Source: ZC4RG30 sp963812195 (GTDB lineage: Bacteria; Pseudomonadota; Gammaproteobacteria; Steroidobacterales; Steroidobacteraceae). From it: 64,000 nucleotides of DNA. A program made the position numbers and the translations under genes. The DNA lies in contig CAWEUI010000020.1 of NCBI GenBank assembly GCA_963812195.1, positions 62,001-126,000 on the forward strand, written 5' to 3'. Below are positions 1 through 9,642 of the stretch, one piece after another (position 1 is the stretch's first letter; the number at the start of each line of letters is the position of its first letter). The notes under the pieces were generated by a model. It ran no database searches. It was not told the origin of the DNA and was given only the letters and a program-made list of their open reading frames with translations.

Positions 1-855
1 GCGCGACTGGCGCAGGAACTGGAAATCCAGGTGATCCTGATCGCCGAGCGCGACACGCAGGCCAGCGACCGGCCCAAGCGCCACGACGAGTTCATCAACA
101 CCTGGTCGATCGACGGTTTCGTCAGCGAACTGATGCAGCCCGTGGAGCTTTCCATCGGCACGCATGAGCAGAACCTGCCGCGCCACGCACGTCAGCATCG
201 TGCCGGCTCGCGCACGCTGTACCTGCCGCGGCCCGGCTGCGGCACCTTCGCGCGCGGCTGGACGCCGTCAGTGGGCGGCTACCAGGGCCTGCTGGTCACG
301 CACGACGAGGTGTTCTCGATTGCCGAGCAGCTCTCGCTGCGCGAGGGCGGCAAGATCACTTATCGGCCGACGGTGATGTTCGTGTACCACCCCTGCGACG
401 ACGCCATGCTCTCGGCCGTGGAGCTGGAAGGCCGCGGCTGGAAGATGCAACCCTCCACGCGGCGGCTGGGCGAGGACATCGTCGAAGGCATGGACGAGCT
501 GGGGGTGCTGCTGGCCGGCCATGCGCGCAATGCCTACTGGTATGGTTCGCAGCTCACCATTGCCGAGTCACGCAAGCATGTGCCGTTCGCCAACGCCACC
601 ACCGTGCAGGTGGTGGCCGGCGCGCTGGCCGCGGCCGTGTGGGCCATCCGTCATCCGCGGCGCGGCCTGGTCGAACCGGATCAGCTCGACTTCCAGGAAT
701 GCCTGGCGACCGCCACGCCCTATCTGGGCACGATAAAGGGCGAGTTCACCACCTGGACGCCGTTGCAGGGACGCGGCGAACTGTTCCCGGAGAAGCTGGA
801 TGTGGACAGCCCCTGGCAGCTGCAGAACATCCGCAGCCGCCAGTGGATCGCCTGA
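1..855 (+). CDS. hss: Homospermidine synthase, C-terminal part (5' end outside window)
   Basis: The reading frame is open from base 1, so the N-terminal NAD-binding half lies outside the window. The visible 284 residues match the C-terminal half of bacterial homospermidine synthase (saccharopine-dehydrogenase-like fold), which joins two putrescine units with NAD as cofactor to make the polyamine homospermidine. Recognisable family features are the VQV-AG-LAA-VWAI helix, the 'NPRRG'-like HPRRGLVEPD segment and the terminal TWTPLQGRGELFPE block. It is convergent with the SLOG gene, only 7 bases separating the two stops. The family call is firm from the C-terminus; the catalytic N-half cannot be checked here. 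Confidence 0.85.
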   Translation, partial: ARLAQELEIQVILIAERDTQASDRPKRHDEFINTWSIDGFVSELMQPVELSIGTHEQNLPRHARQHRAGSRTLYLPRPGCGTFARGWTPSVGGYQGLLVTHDEVFSIAEQLSLREGGKITYRPTVMFVYHPCDDAMLSAVELEGRGWKMQPSTRRLGEDIVEGMDELGVLLAGHARNAYWYGSQLTIAESRKHVPFANATTVQVVAGALAAAVWAIRHPRRGLVEPDQLDFQECLATATPYLGTIKGEFTTWTPLQGRGELFPEKLDVDSPWQLQNIRSRQWIA

Positions 856-862
856 GTTCGCC

Positions 863-2875
863 CTACACGGGCACCGAGACGTTCTTGCCGCCGAACACGG
901 CCTGCCAGCTCTCGATCTCGCTGACCACGACTTCGTCCATGTCATGCGCCAGGTCCGCGACGCGGCCGTAGTCCAGCTCCGCATCCGGCGCCGCCAGCAA
1001 TGAGCGGGCCCGCGCGTCGATGGCATCGAGCTTCTCGGCGGTAACGCTGGAGATCGCCGAGAAGCGTTCGAAGTCGCCGAAGTAACGGATGCCGGCGATG
1101 GCGCCGCCAAAGGTGGGCAGCAGCACGCCCAGGTACGTGAACACCGAAGCCGAGTGGTCGGCCGCGGCCGCCGGCCACCAGTGCAGTGCGCTGCCCCCCT
1201 TCACGAGCAGGTACAAGGACACCGAGGCAATGGCCAGCGTGAACAGCGTTTCGGACAGCCGGTCCAGGTTGTGGTGCACGGCCGAGAGGCGCCGCGCCTT
1301 CTCGATGTGGTAGTCGCGCTGCGTGACCACGTGTTCGTGCAGCAGCTTGCGCAGGCCCTCGCGCAGATAGGCGGCGCTGAGCGCGAGCCGGGGCAGTCCC
1401 GGCTCGCGCAGCACATGCCGCGCATACCACTCCGGCCAGGAGGTCTGCGTGCCCACCGGCCAGCGGCCCGGCGCGCGCGCCACGCCGAGCAGCAGCAGGA
1501 TGGGTGCGTGGCGCAGGTATTCGGCGACGCGCCGCGTCTCGAACCAGCGGCCATGCCAGCGCCGCTTCCTGCCCAGGACCGCGAAACCCAGGATTGCGGC
1601 CAGCACGATGAACTCGAACAACGCATAGATCCACTTGCGATCGCCATCATGGAACGGCAGGTAGGTGATACCGCCGACGATCGCCAGCGCGCCGAGCAGG
1701 AAGCTCGCGGTCATGCCACCGCGATAGGTATCCGACAGATGCGCCGAGACGCCATCGGACCAGGCAAAGCGCCTGAGGATCTGCGTCTCCACGGCGGTGA
1801 CGTGCGCTTCATCCTGGCCTGGCAGGGCTCGCGCGTCGGCCAGCAACCCGGCGGCGCTGCCCGTGGGGATTGCATCGGGCGTCTCGTACACCTGGCGCAG
1901 GCTGCGCAGGCGTTTCTTCCACCCGCGCTCGCCGAACAGTGCTTCCACGCGCCGGTACAGATGCCACAAGCGCCTGCTGTGCGCCGGCCAGGGTTCATCG
2001 GCCAGCGTCTCGGCGCCCGGGTGCGGACCGCGACCGTGCAGCACGCCGCGGCCACGCGGCGGCGCCGGCCGCAACGCCACGCGCACCTGCGCCTCGAGGG
2101 CTGCAACGGACTGCGACTCGTCGGCCGCATCGACGACATCGCCGATATCGGCCAGTGCCTCGGGGCCGGACAGGATGCGCCAGGTGTCGGGCGCGTCCAC
2201 GTCGATCCACACCACCGTTGCGCCGGCTTCCAGCGCCTCCTGAATCGTGTGCCCCGTGCCGCCCACCAGTGCGCGCGTGGTGCCGTCCCAGATCGCGATG
2301 ACGAAATCCGACTGCTCCACCATCACGCGGCTGGCCAGCGCCACGCGCAGGGAGATCTCCGCATCGAAGACCTGCGCCTTGCGCCGGTCGTCCGGATCCT
2401 CGAGCCTGGCCAGCAGCAATTCCTGGATGGTCGCATCGTGATCGGCCAGCTCGAACAGCCGGGCCTGCGCCGCGAGATGCCCGAAGCGCTGCACACGCTC
2501 GCGCGCGGCGCCATGGACCGTATGCAGTTGCCCGGGCCCGCCGAACAACAGGGTGTTGGCCTCGGTCAGGTTGGCCGGCTGCGCGGTAATGACCGCGTTC
2601 AATGTGGAACCGAAGGGCAGCGGCGCGATCAGCTCCCAGCCGCGCTGCAATGCCTCCTCGGCGGCCATCTGGTCGGCGCCGTCGGCCAGCAGCGAATGCA
2701 GGCGCGTGGGCGCAACCTCTACGCCCGGCTGCCGGGCCTCCTCGGCCACCGCCGCGTCGACCAGATCCAGAATCCGGCTCAGCGTGGCATTGATGCGCGT
2801 GCGGCGCGCGGCAAACAGCGGGTTGTCATGGCGATGGCCGGTCACGCCGACGCAAAGGCGGGCTTTCAATGGCAC
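863..2875 (-). CDS. SLOG-domain nucleotide sensor fused to a four-TM (SLATT-like) membrane region
   Basis: A 670-residue protein. Residues 5-225 look like a SLOG (Rossmann-type, TIR-related ligand-binding) domain: VGVTGHR at 9-15, an LLADGADQMAAE segment at 62-73 and IAPLPF at 83-88 are the usual landmarks. After a linker come two pairs of hydrophobic helices at about 387-407, 414-435, 543-560 and 577-597. Between them lies an R-x-AE-x-LR helix (449-455) typical of SLATT-type pore effector domains. SLOG-SLATT proteins are predicted in the literature on nucleotide-centred conflict systems to sense a nucleotide signal and permeabilise the inner membrane. It sits 19 bases downstream of the Hsp70-like gene and is probably co-transcribed with it. 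The domain calls are by eye; the function in defence is inference. Confidence 0.65.
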   Translation of the reverse strand: MPLKARLCVGVTGHRHDNPLFAARRTRINATLSRILDLVDAAVAEEARQPGVEVAPTRLHSLLADGADQMAAEEALQRGWELIAPLPFGSTLNAVITAQPANLTEANTLLFGGPGQLHTVHGAARERVQRFGHLAAQARLFELADHDATIQELLLARLEDPDDRRKAQVFDAEISLRVALASRVMVEQSDFVIAIWDGTTRALVGGTGHTIQEALEAGATVVWIDVDAPDTWRILSGPEALADIGDVVDAADESQSVAALEAQVRVALRPAPPRGRGVLHGRGPHPGAETLADEPWPAHSRRLWHLYRRVEALFGERGWKKRLRSLRQVYETPDAIPTGSAAGLLADARALPGQDEAHVTAVETQILRRFAWSDGVSAHLSDTYRGGMTASFLLGALAIVGGITYLPFHDGDRKWIYALFEFIVLAAILGFAVLGRKRRWHGRWFETRRVAEYLRHAPILLLLGVARAPGRWPVGTQTSWPEWYARHVLREPGLPRLALSAAYLREGLRKLLHEHVVTQRDYHIEKARRLSAVHHNLDRLSETLFTLAIASVSLYLLVKGGSALHWWPAAAADHSASVFTYLGVLLPTFGGAIAGIRYFGDFERFSAISSVTAEKLDAIDARARSLLAAPDAELDYGRVADLAHDMDEVVVSEIESWQAVFGGKNVSVPV

Positions 2876-2894
2876 TCGGGTATTCCTTTCGGCC

Positions 2895-4322
2895 CTACGC
2901 TAGACGAACCGCCGCGCCCAGTCCATCGGCAAAGCGGTGTCCGCCGTGACTGGCAATGGCCAGCCCGCAGGCCACGCTGGTGAACGGGTCGTGGCCTTCC
3001 ACCTTGTTCGCAAACAACTCTTCCAGCAGCGCGCGCACCGCGACGATCTCCGAGGTGCCGCCGGTGCGGATCACCACGTCCACCTCGCCGGCAGTGATGC
3101 AGGCGTGCTCCAGCACGGTCTGCACGCATTCGCGCGTGCGCTCCAGCACCGGCGCCAGGATGGCGTCGAGCCGCGCGCGGCTGAACGGCACGTTGAGGTT
3201 CAGCTCGGGGATGTCGATCGAGGTGTCGAGCCCGGATGACAGCGCCACCTTCGCGCGGCGGATGGCCTGGAAGCAGTTGTGGCTGTAGTTGAAGGTGATC
3301 AGGTCCAGCAGCCGCTGGAACTTCTCGGCACCCGGCCCGCCGGAGGCAATGCGCTCCACCACCATTGCGCGCCAATGGTTCTGGTTGAGCAGGAACGTGG
3401 TGGGCCAGTTGATGATGCCGGGCTCGAACTCGTGGAACGGGAACAACGTATCCACAGTGCGGCCGTCCACGTCGCGCACCCAGCGCTCGCCCTTGCCAAG
3501 CTCGGGAAACAGCATCTGCTCGAAGATGAGCTGGTCGATGCGATCACCACCCAGAGCCATGCCATGCGTGGCCAGCACCTCGAAGCGCGTGCCGTCGAAG
3601 CGCACCACGGCCAGATCGAGAGTGCCGCCACCGAAATCCACCGTGAGCGCGACGCCGCGCTCATGGCGGCGCGCGCCGTGCAGCCAGCTCAGCGTGGCGG
3701 CCACCGGCTCGGGATAGAAGGCGGCGAGCTGGAAGCCGGCGTGCTCGTAGGCTTCGGTGAGGCGCTCCACCGCCAGTGTGTTGCGATTGCCGGCGCGGCC
3801 CTCGAAGGTCACCGGCCGACCGGCATGGATGGCCGGCAGCGGCTTGCCCGGGTCGCGCTCCAGCGTCTCGCGGATGTGCAGCAGGATGGGCGTGAGCAGC
3901 GCGACGATGCGGTAATGACGCTCGAACACCGTAAGCCGGTCCAGGTCCGGGTCGCCCAGCAGGCGCTTGAGCCCCAGGAACAGCCGGCCCGGCAGGGTGC
4001 GATCGTACAGGGGGCCGTACAGGGTGTGGCGCTGCGTCTCCAGGCGCGAGATGTCCTCGCCGGTGTTGTTGCCGCCCACCGACGAAGCGGCCTCGCCCAG
4101 CACCTCGGCCACCAGCTCCACACGCCGGCCGCGATTCTCCTCCACGTAGCGGTCGATGGCGGACTGCCCGGTCAGCGCAGTGTAGGCGCGGTCCAGATGG
4201 ATGGCCGTGGGCAGGATGGGATTGCCACCCTCGAGCTGCACGCGATGCAGGAGCTCGCCGTCGAACCACGCGGCAGCCGAATTCGAAGTGCCAAAGTCCA
4301 GGCCGATGCCGATTCGCTTCAA
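2895..4322 (-). CDS. Short Hsp70-like (YegD-type) ATPase
   Basis: Actin-fold Hsp70 ATPase domain without a normal substrate-binding domain: 475 residues from a TTG start, against about 640 for DnaK. Phosphate-1 motif LDFGTSNS is at 8-15, PEPVAAT at 204-210, phosphate-2 VDFGGGTLD at 228-236, and the adenosine motif TGGTSEI at 420-426. The TTG at 4322 is chosen because the domain begins there; the open frame continues upstream to 4433, but that extension overlaps livF and lacks homology. A purine stretch lies only a few bases upstream, so the ribosome site is poor. The gene follows livF by 52 bases on the same strand and precedes the SLOG/4-TM gene. YegD proteins have no settled role; a regulatory ATPase for the membrane protein is speculation. 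Confidence 0.8.
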   Translation of the reverse strand: MKRIGIGLDFGTSNSAAAWFDGELLHRVQLEGGNPILPTAIHLDRAYTALTGQSAIDRYVEENRGRRVELVAEVLGEAASSVGGNNTGEDISRLETQRHTLYGPLYDRTLPGRLFLGLKRLLGDPDLDRLTVFERHYRIVALLTPILLHIRETLERDPGKPLPAIHAGRPVTFEGRAGNRNTLAVERLTEAYEHAGFQLAAFYPEPVAATLSWLHGARRHERGVALTVDFGGGTLDLAVVRFDGTRFEVLATHGMALGGDRIDQLIFEQMLFPELGKGERWVRDVDGRTVDTLFPFHEFEPGIINWPTTFLLNQNHWRAMVVERIASGGPGAEKFQRLLDLITFNYSHNCFQAIRRAKVALSSGLDTSIDIPELNLNVPFSRARLDAILAPVLERTRECVQTVLEHACITAGEVDVVIRTGGTSEIVAVRALLEELFANKVEGHDPFTSVACGLAIASHGGHRFADGLGAAVRLA

Positions 4323-4374
4323 GACTCCCCCGATCTTCCGTGATGTGTCAGGCCGTGCGGGCAACCCGCACGCC

Positions 4375-5081
<707 letters not shown>

Positions 5082-5082
<1 letters not shown>

Positions 5083-5873
5083 CAGGCCTGCGCCTCGGCG
5101 GGCGCGTCCTCGCCCAGGTACGCCTCGATCACCTTCGGATTGGCGCGCACAGCGGCAGGGTCGCCTTCAGCGATCTTCAGGCCGTAGTCCAGCACCACTA
5201 TGCGTTCACAGGTCTTCATCACCAGCGTCATGTCGTGCTCGACCAGCAGGATGGCGATGTTGAAGCCGCTGCGGATCTCGCCGATCAGGCGCGTCAGCTC
5301 GCCCTTCTCGGTCGGGTTCATGCCTGCGGCGGGCTCGTCCAGCAACAGCAACTTCGGTTGCGTGGCCAGCGCCCGCACGATCTCCAGCCGCCGCTGTGAA
5401 CCATACGGCAGGCTCTTTGCCGGTTCGCCGGCAAGCTTTGCCAGGCCGAACATGTCCAGCAGTTCGTTCGTGCGGTTGGCGATCCGGCGCTCCTCGTCGC
5501 CAAAACCGCGCTGGCGCAGCAACGCGGCCACCGAGTGGCTGGCCAGGTGCATGTTGAACGCCACCCGAACGTTGTCGAACACGGACAGCGAACCGAACAG
5601 GCGGATGTTCTGGAAGGTGCGCGCGATGCCGCGCCGGGTGATCGCGTACGGCTTCAGCCCGATGATCGACTGCCCGGCGAAGCGCACGTCGCCGTCGGTG
5701 GGCCGGTACACGCCGGTGATCACGTTGAACACGCTGGTCTTGCCGGCGCCGTTCGGGCCGATCAGGCCGACCAGCCCGCCCTCCTCCACCTGGAATGACA
5801 GATCGCCCACGGCGGTAAGGCCGCCGAAGCGCAATGTGCAATGGTCCAGGTCCAGCAACGGCGCGGCCGTCAC
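5082..5873 (-). CDS. livG: Branched-chain amino-acid ABC transporter ATP-binding protein LivG
   Basis: 263-residue ABC ATPase. Walker A GPNGAGKT is at 39-46. The signature is the LivG-type LPYGSQRRLE rather than LSGGQ, followed by LLLLDEPAAGMNP, and the C-terminal D-loop/H-loop region ILLVEHDM is present. It forms the ATPase heterodimer with LivF. The start overlaps the livM stop by four bases. The substrate cannot be read from the ATPase; the binding protein at 7733-8890 sets specificity. Confidence 0.93.
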
Positions 5874-6814
5874 TTCGCGCTCCCGGCCCGGCGCGACCAG
5901 GTGAACAGGCCCTGCGGGCGCGTGATCATCAGCACGATGATCAGCAGCGAGTACAGGATCATGCGGTAGTCGCCGAATTCGCGCAGCGACTCACCCAGCA
6001 GGGTCAGCAGGATGGCCGCGGCAATCACGCCGGCGGTGTTGCCCATGCCGCCCAGAATGACCATCACCACGATCTCGATGGACTTGTTGAAGTCGAAGCC
6101 CTGCGGCGCGATGTACTGCTTGAAATGCGCATACACCCCGCCGGCCATGCCGGCGAAGAACGCACCGACCAGGAACGCGGTGATCTTGTAGCGCGTGGTG
6201 TTGATGCCCATGGCCTCGGCGGCGATCTCGTCATCGGCCACCGCCAGGAAGCCGCGCCCGTAGGTGGAATGCACCATCGCCCACACCACGTAGATGCAGA
6301 TGGCCGCCAGGCCGAAGGCCCAGGCCAGATTCGCGTAGCCGGGGATGCCGATCATGCCGCGCGGCCCGCCGATGGCATCGATGTTCTGCAATATCACGCG
6401 GATGATCTCGCCGAAGCCCAGCGTGACGATGGCCAGGTAATCACCGCGCAATCTCAGCGATGGCACGCCGACGATCAGCCCCGCCAGCGCCGCGGCCATG
6501 CCGCCAGCCAGCAGGGCAAGCAGGAACAGCAGCCACTCCTGGCCGCCGAGCACGCCGAGCAGTGCGGCGCCGAACATGGTGGTCAGCACCGCCGCGGCAT
6601 AGGCGCCCACGCCCATGAAGCCGGCATGCCCCAGCGAGAACTGCCCGGTGTAGCCGTTGATCAGGTTCAGCGACACGGCCAGCGTGACGTTGATGCCGCA
6701 GGTAACCGCCACGTCCACGAAATACGGGTTGTAGTGACTGGAGAACGCCGACACCAGGCCGATCACGATGAGCGCGGCCAGCAGCAGCAGTTGCGGGTGC
6801 GGCCTCTTCATCAA
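5870..6814 (-). CDS. livM: Branched-chain amino-acid ABC transporter permease LivM
   Basis: 314-residue polytopic inner-membrane permease. The NGYTGQFSLGHAGFMGVGAY block and the later VPSLRLRGDYLAIVTLGFGEI loop (the cytoplasmic contact with the ATPases) are hallmarks of LivM. It forms the translocation channel with LivH. Start and stop overlap livH and livG by four bases each, a pattern of tight translational coupling. The frame is intact. Confidence 0.93.
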   Translation of the reverse strand: MMKRPHPQLLLLAALIVIGLVSAFSSHYNPYFVDVAVTCGINVTLAVSLNLINGYTGQFSLGHAGFMGVGAYAAAVLTTMFGAALLGVLGGQEWLLFLLALLAGGMAAALAGLIVGVPSLRLRGDYLAIVTLGFGEIIRVILQNIDAIGGPRGMIGIPGYANLAWAFGLAAICIYVVWAMVHSTYGRGFLAVADDEIAAEAMGINTTRYKITAFLVGAFFAGMAGGVYAHFKQYIAPQGFDFNKSIEIVVMVILGGMGNTAGVIAAAILLTLLGESLREFGDYRMILYSLLIIVLMITRPQGLFTWSRRAGSAK

Positions 6815-7701
6815 ACCTTCTCCGCGATGCGCTTGCCGAGCAGGCCTTCCGGCCGCAGCAGCAGGATCAGGATCAGCACCGCGAAGGCCACCGCATCACG
6901 GTAGGTGGATCCGCCGAAGGCCACCACGGTGGTCTCGACCAGGCCCAGCACCAGCCCGCCGATCGCCGCGCCGGCGATATTGCCGATGCCGCCGAGCACG
7001 GCGGCCACGAACGCCTTCATGCCCGGCAACGTGCCCATCAGCGGATCGATGGAAGGATAGTTGGCCGCGTACAGGATGCCGCCGGCGGCGGCCAGCGCGG
7101 AGCCCAGCGCGAAGGTGAAGGAGATCACCAGATCGTTGTTCACGCCGACCAGCGAAGCCGCGGTCGGATTGAACGACAGCGCGCGCATGGCGGTGCCGGT
7201 ACGGGTATGCAGCACGATGTGCCGCAACAGGAACAGCAGCACGATGGCCACCACGAACACCAGGATCTGGCTGCTTGCGATGACCAGGCCGCCGATGTGG
7301 AACTGGTGCACCGGGAACAGCGTCGGGAACGAGCGCGGGTTGGCGCCGAATACATGCTGCCCGAGGTTCTGCAACAGCAGCGACACGCCGATGGCGGTAA
7401 TCAGCACGGTCAACGTGGAGCGGCCGCGCAGCGGCCGGTAGGCGAAGCGCTCGATGACCACGCCCAGCACCGCGCACACCGCCATCGCGCCGAGCAGCAC
7501 CAGCACGCCGGTGAATACCGAATCCGTGGGCATGGGCTTTGCCAGGAAGAAGCCGGCAAACGCACCGACCATGAACACGTCGCTGTGCGCGAAGTTGATG
7601 AAGCGCAGCACGCCGTACACCATGGTGTAGCCGAGCGCGATCAGCGCATAGATGGCGCCGAGCGCCAACCCGTTGATCAGTTGCTGCAGCAGCTCGGTCA
7701 T
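6811..7701 (-). CDS. livH: Branched-chain amino-acid ABC transporter permease LivH
   Basis: 296-residue permease with about eight hydrophobic segments. The start INGLALGAIYALIALGYTMVYG and the FINFAHSDVFMVGAF motif are diagnostic of LivH, and the LGGIGNIAGAAIGG loop is the conserved ATPase-contact region. It is the partner of LivM. It starts 31 bases after the binding-protein stop, the only real gap inside the transporter operon. Confidence 0.93.
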   Translation of the reverse strand: MTELLQQLINGLALGAIYALIALGYTMVYGVLRFINFAHSDVFMVGAFAGFFLAKPMPTDSVFTGVLVLLGAMAVCAVLGVVIERFAYRPLRGRSTLTVLITAIGVSLLLQNLGQHVFGANPRSFPTLFPVHQFHIGGLVIASSQILVFVVAIVLLFLLRHIVLHTRTGTAMRALSFNPTAASLVGVNNDLVISFTFALGSALAAAGGILYAANYPSIDPLMGTLPGMKAFVAAVLGGIGNIAGAAIGGLVLGLVETTVVAFGGSTYRDAVAFAVLILILLLRPEGLLGKRIAEKV

Positions 7702-7732
7702 CGCAGGCGCAGACCCCTGAAGGCCACCGGCT

Positions 7733-8890
7733 TCAGGGTGACGGCGCGATGGTTTCCAGGTACTGGAATTTGCCGTCCTTGACCGTGATGATCACCGCCG
7801 ATTTGGACGCGTCGCGGTTCGCGTCCAGCGTGGTCGTACCGGAGACTCCCGGAAAATCCCTGGTCGCGGCGATGGCATCGCGCAGCGCGGGTTCGTCCGT
7901 GGTGCCGGCGCGCTTGATGGCATCCACCAGCACCATCGCCGAGTCGTAGCCCAGCGCCGCCATGGCATCGGGCGTCTTGCCGTCATACTTGGCCTTGAAG
8001 GCCTCCACGAACTTCTGCACGCGCGGCTCGGTGCTCTGCGGCGAGAAATGCGTGGAGTAGTACGTGTTCTTCAGGGCATCGGCGCCGGCGATCTGGATCA
8101 ACTCGGGCGCCTCCCACCCATCGCCGCCGAACATCGGTACCGTGATGCCGAGCTGGCGCGCCTGCGCGACGATCAGCCCCACGTCGGTGTAATAGCCCGG
8201 CACGAAGATGGCGTCCGGCCTGGCGTTCTTGATGACGGTGAGCTGCGCCTTGAAATCCTTGTCGCCGCCGGTGTACTTCTGCTCGGAGACCACCGTGCCG
8301 CCTTCCGCGACGAAAGGCTTCACGAAGTATTCCGCCAGGCCGACGCTGTACGGCGCCGCCACGTCCGAGAACACCGCGACCTTGTTCACCTTCAGGGAGT
8401 TGCGCGCGAAATCGGCAAGCAACTTGCCCTGGAACGGATCCGTGAAGCACACGCGGAAGATGTAGTCGCCGACCTGCGTGACCTTCGGATTGGTCGAGGA
8501 CGGCGAGATCATCGGGATGTGGTTGGCCTGGGCAATCGGTGCGGCTTCCAACGACCGGCCCGATGCCACCTCGCCCAGCAATGCCACCACGTCGTTGCTG
8601 TTGATCAGCTTCTTGGCGATGGTTGCCGCCTCGCCCGGCACGCTGCGATCGTCCTCGTAGATGAGGTCGATCTTCTTGCCCAGCACGCCGCCGGCGGCGT
8701 TGACCTGCTCGATGGCCAGCTCCGTGCCCTGGTGCGAGGAAGTGCCGAAGGTGGCTTCCTTGCCGGTGAGCGAGGCGTACTCCCCGACCCTGATGGTGGC
8801 ATTGGCATCGCCCCCGGACTTGCTGCAACCGGCGGCAAACACCGCGCCAGCCAGCGACAAGGCCAGAAGCGGGAGTCGGATGTGTTTCAT
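7733..8890 (-). CDS. livK: ABC transporter periplasmic substrate-binding lipoprotein (LivK-like)
   Basis: 385 residues with a lipoprotein signal peptide ending in an AAGC lipobox (Cys22), so the mature protein should be membrane-tethered in the periplasm. The body is a type-1 periplasmic binding fold of the leucine/isoleucine/valine family: VGEYASLTGKEATFG near the N-terminus, INSNDVVALLGEVASG, and a long Ser-rich ISPSSTNP ligand-contact strand. The exact ligand is not readable; family members bind branched-chain amino acids, amides, urea or aromatic compounds. Its ATG overlaps the stop of the terC-like gene (ATGA), placing that gene at the head of the transporter operon. Confidence 0.9.
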   Translation of the reverse strand: MKHIRLPLLALSLAGAVFAAGCSKSGGDANATIRVGEYASLTGKEATFGTSSHQGTELAIEQVNAAGGVLGKKIDLIYEDDRSVPGEAATIAKKLINSNDVVALLGEVASGRSLEAAPIAQANHIPMISPSSTNPKVTQVGDYIFRVCFTDPFQGKLLADFARNSLKVNKVAVFSDVAAPYSVGLAEYFVKPFVAEGGTVVSEQKYTGGDKDFKAQLTVIKNARPDAIFVPGYYTDVGLIVAQARQLGITVPMFGGDGWEAPELIQIAGADALKNTYYSTHFSPQSTEPRVQKFVEAFKAKYDGKTPDAMAALGYDSAMVLVDAIKRAGTTDEPALRDAIAATRDFPGVSGTTTLDANRDASKSAVIITVKDGKFQYLETIAPSP

Positions 8891-9621
8891 TTGGCGGCCT
8901 TCCTGCGATCGAGCAGTTTGCGTAACCTGAGGTTAATCATTTCCACGCCCACGGAAAAGGCCATTGCGAAGTACAGGTAGCCCTTCGGAATGTGCAGGCC
9001 CCAGCCATCGGCGATGAGCGCCACGCCAACCAGCAGCAGGAAGGCCAGCGCCAGGACCTTGACGGTCGGATGCGCCTCGACGAACGCCGAGATCGGGCCC
9101 GCGAGCAGCATCATGACCAGAATGGAGATCACGATGGCCGCGACCATGATGGGTACCTGGTCCAGATTGGCCAGGCCCACCGCCGTGAACACCGAATCCA
9201 GTGAGAACACGATATCGATGATGGCGATCTGCGCGATGATCACCGCGAAGCGCTCGAACACGCGCGCGTTGTGCGATTCGGCTGCGCCCTCCAGGGTGTG
9301 GTGCACCTCCAGCACGCTCTTGCCCAGCAGGAACAGGCCGCCGACGATCAGCACCAGATCGCGCCCCGAGAACGCCTGGCCGAACGCCGTGAACCAGGGC
9401 TGGGTCAGCCGCGTGAGCCACACGATGGAGAACAGCAGCGCAATGCGCGTGAGCATCGCGGCCAGCAGGCCGAAGTTGCGGGCGCGGCCACGTTGCCCGG
9501 CGGGCAGGCGACCCACCAGCACCGAGATGAAGATGATGTTGTCGATGCCGAGGACGATCTCCAGCACGGACAGCGTCAGCAGCGCCATCCATGCGCCCGG
9601 GTCGGTCAGCAGATGCAGCAT
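8887..9621 (-). CDS. TerC family integral membrane protein
   Basis: 244-residue polytopic protein of the TerC/YgdQ/YoaE family. The acidic membrane motifs LEIVLGIDNIIFISVL near the N-terminus and IDIVFSLDSVFTAVGL in the middle are the defining pair and are thought to bind metal. Family members are linked to manganese export during protein secretion, or to tellurite resistance. It has no CBS or CorC domain, so it is the short form. It lies between secF (21-base gap) and livK (4-base overlap). A role in metalation or secretion would fit the secDF neighbours, but that is inference. Confidence 0.85.
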   Translation of the reverse strand: MLHLLTDPGAWMALLTLSVLEIVLGIDNIIFISVLVGRLPAGQRGRARNFGLLAAMLTRIALLFSIVWLTRLTQPWFTAFGQAFSGRDLVLIVGGLFLLGKSVLEVHHTLEGAAESHNARVFERFAVIIAQIAIIDIVFSLDSVFTAVGLANLDQVPIMVAAIVISILVMMLLAGPISAFVEAHPTVKVLALAFLLLVGVALIADGWGLHIPKGYLYFAMAFSVGVEMINLRLRKLLDRRKAAK

Positions 9622-9642
9622 CTGTGCCGGCCCCGGTGCCGG

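Noticed and set aside
1154..2983. Long plus-strand open frame of 609 codons opposite the SLOG gene (also 19322-21394, 37234-39189, 55967-58702, 10626-12569)
   Set aside because: They are antisense shadows of strongly supported genes. Their translations are low-complexity (Arg, Gln, His, Ala rich) with no recognisable motif, as expected in GC-rich DNA.
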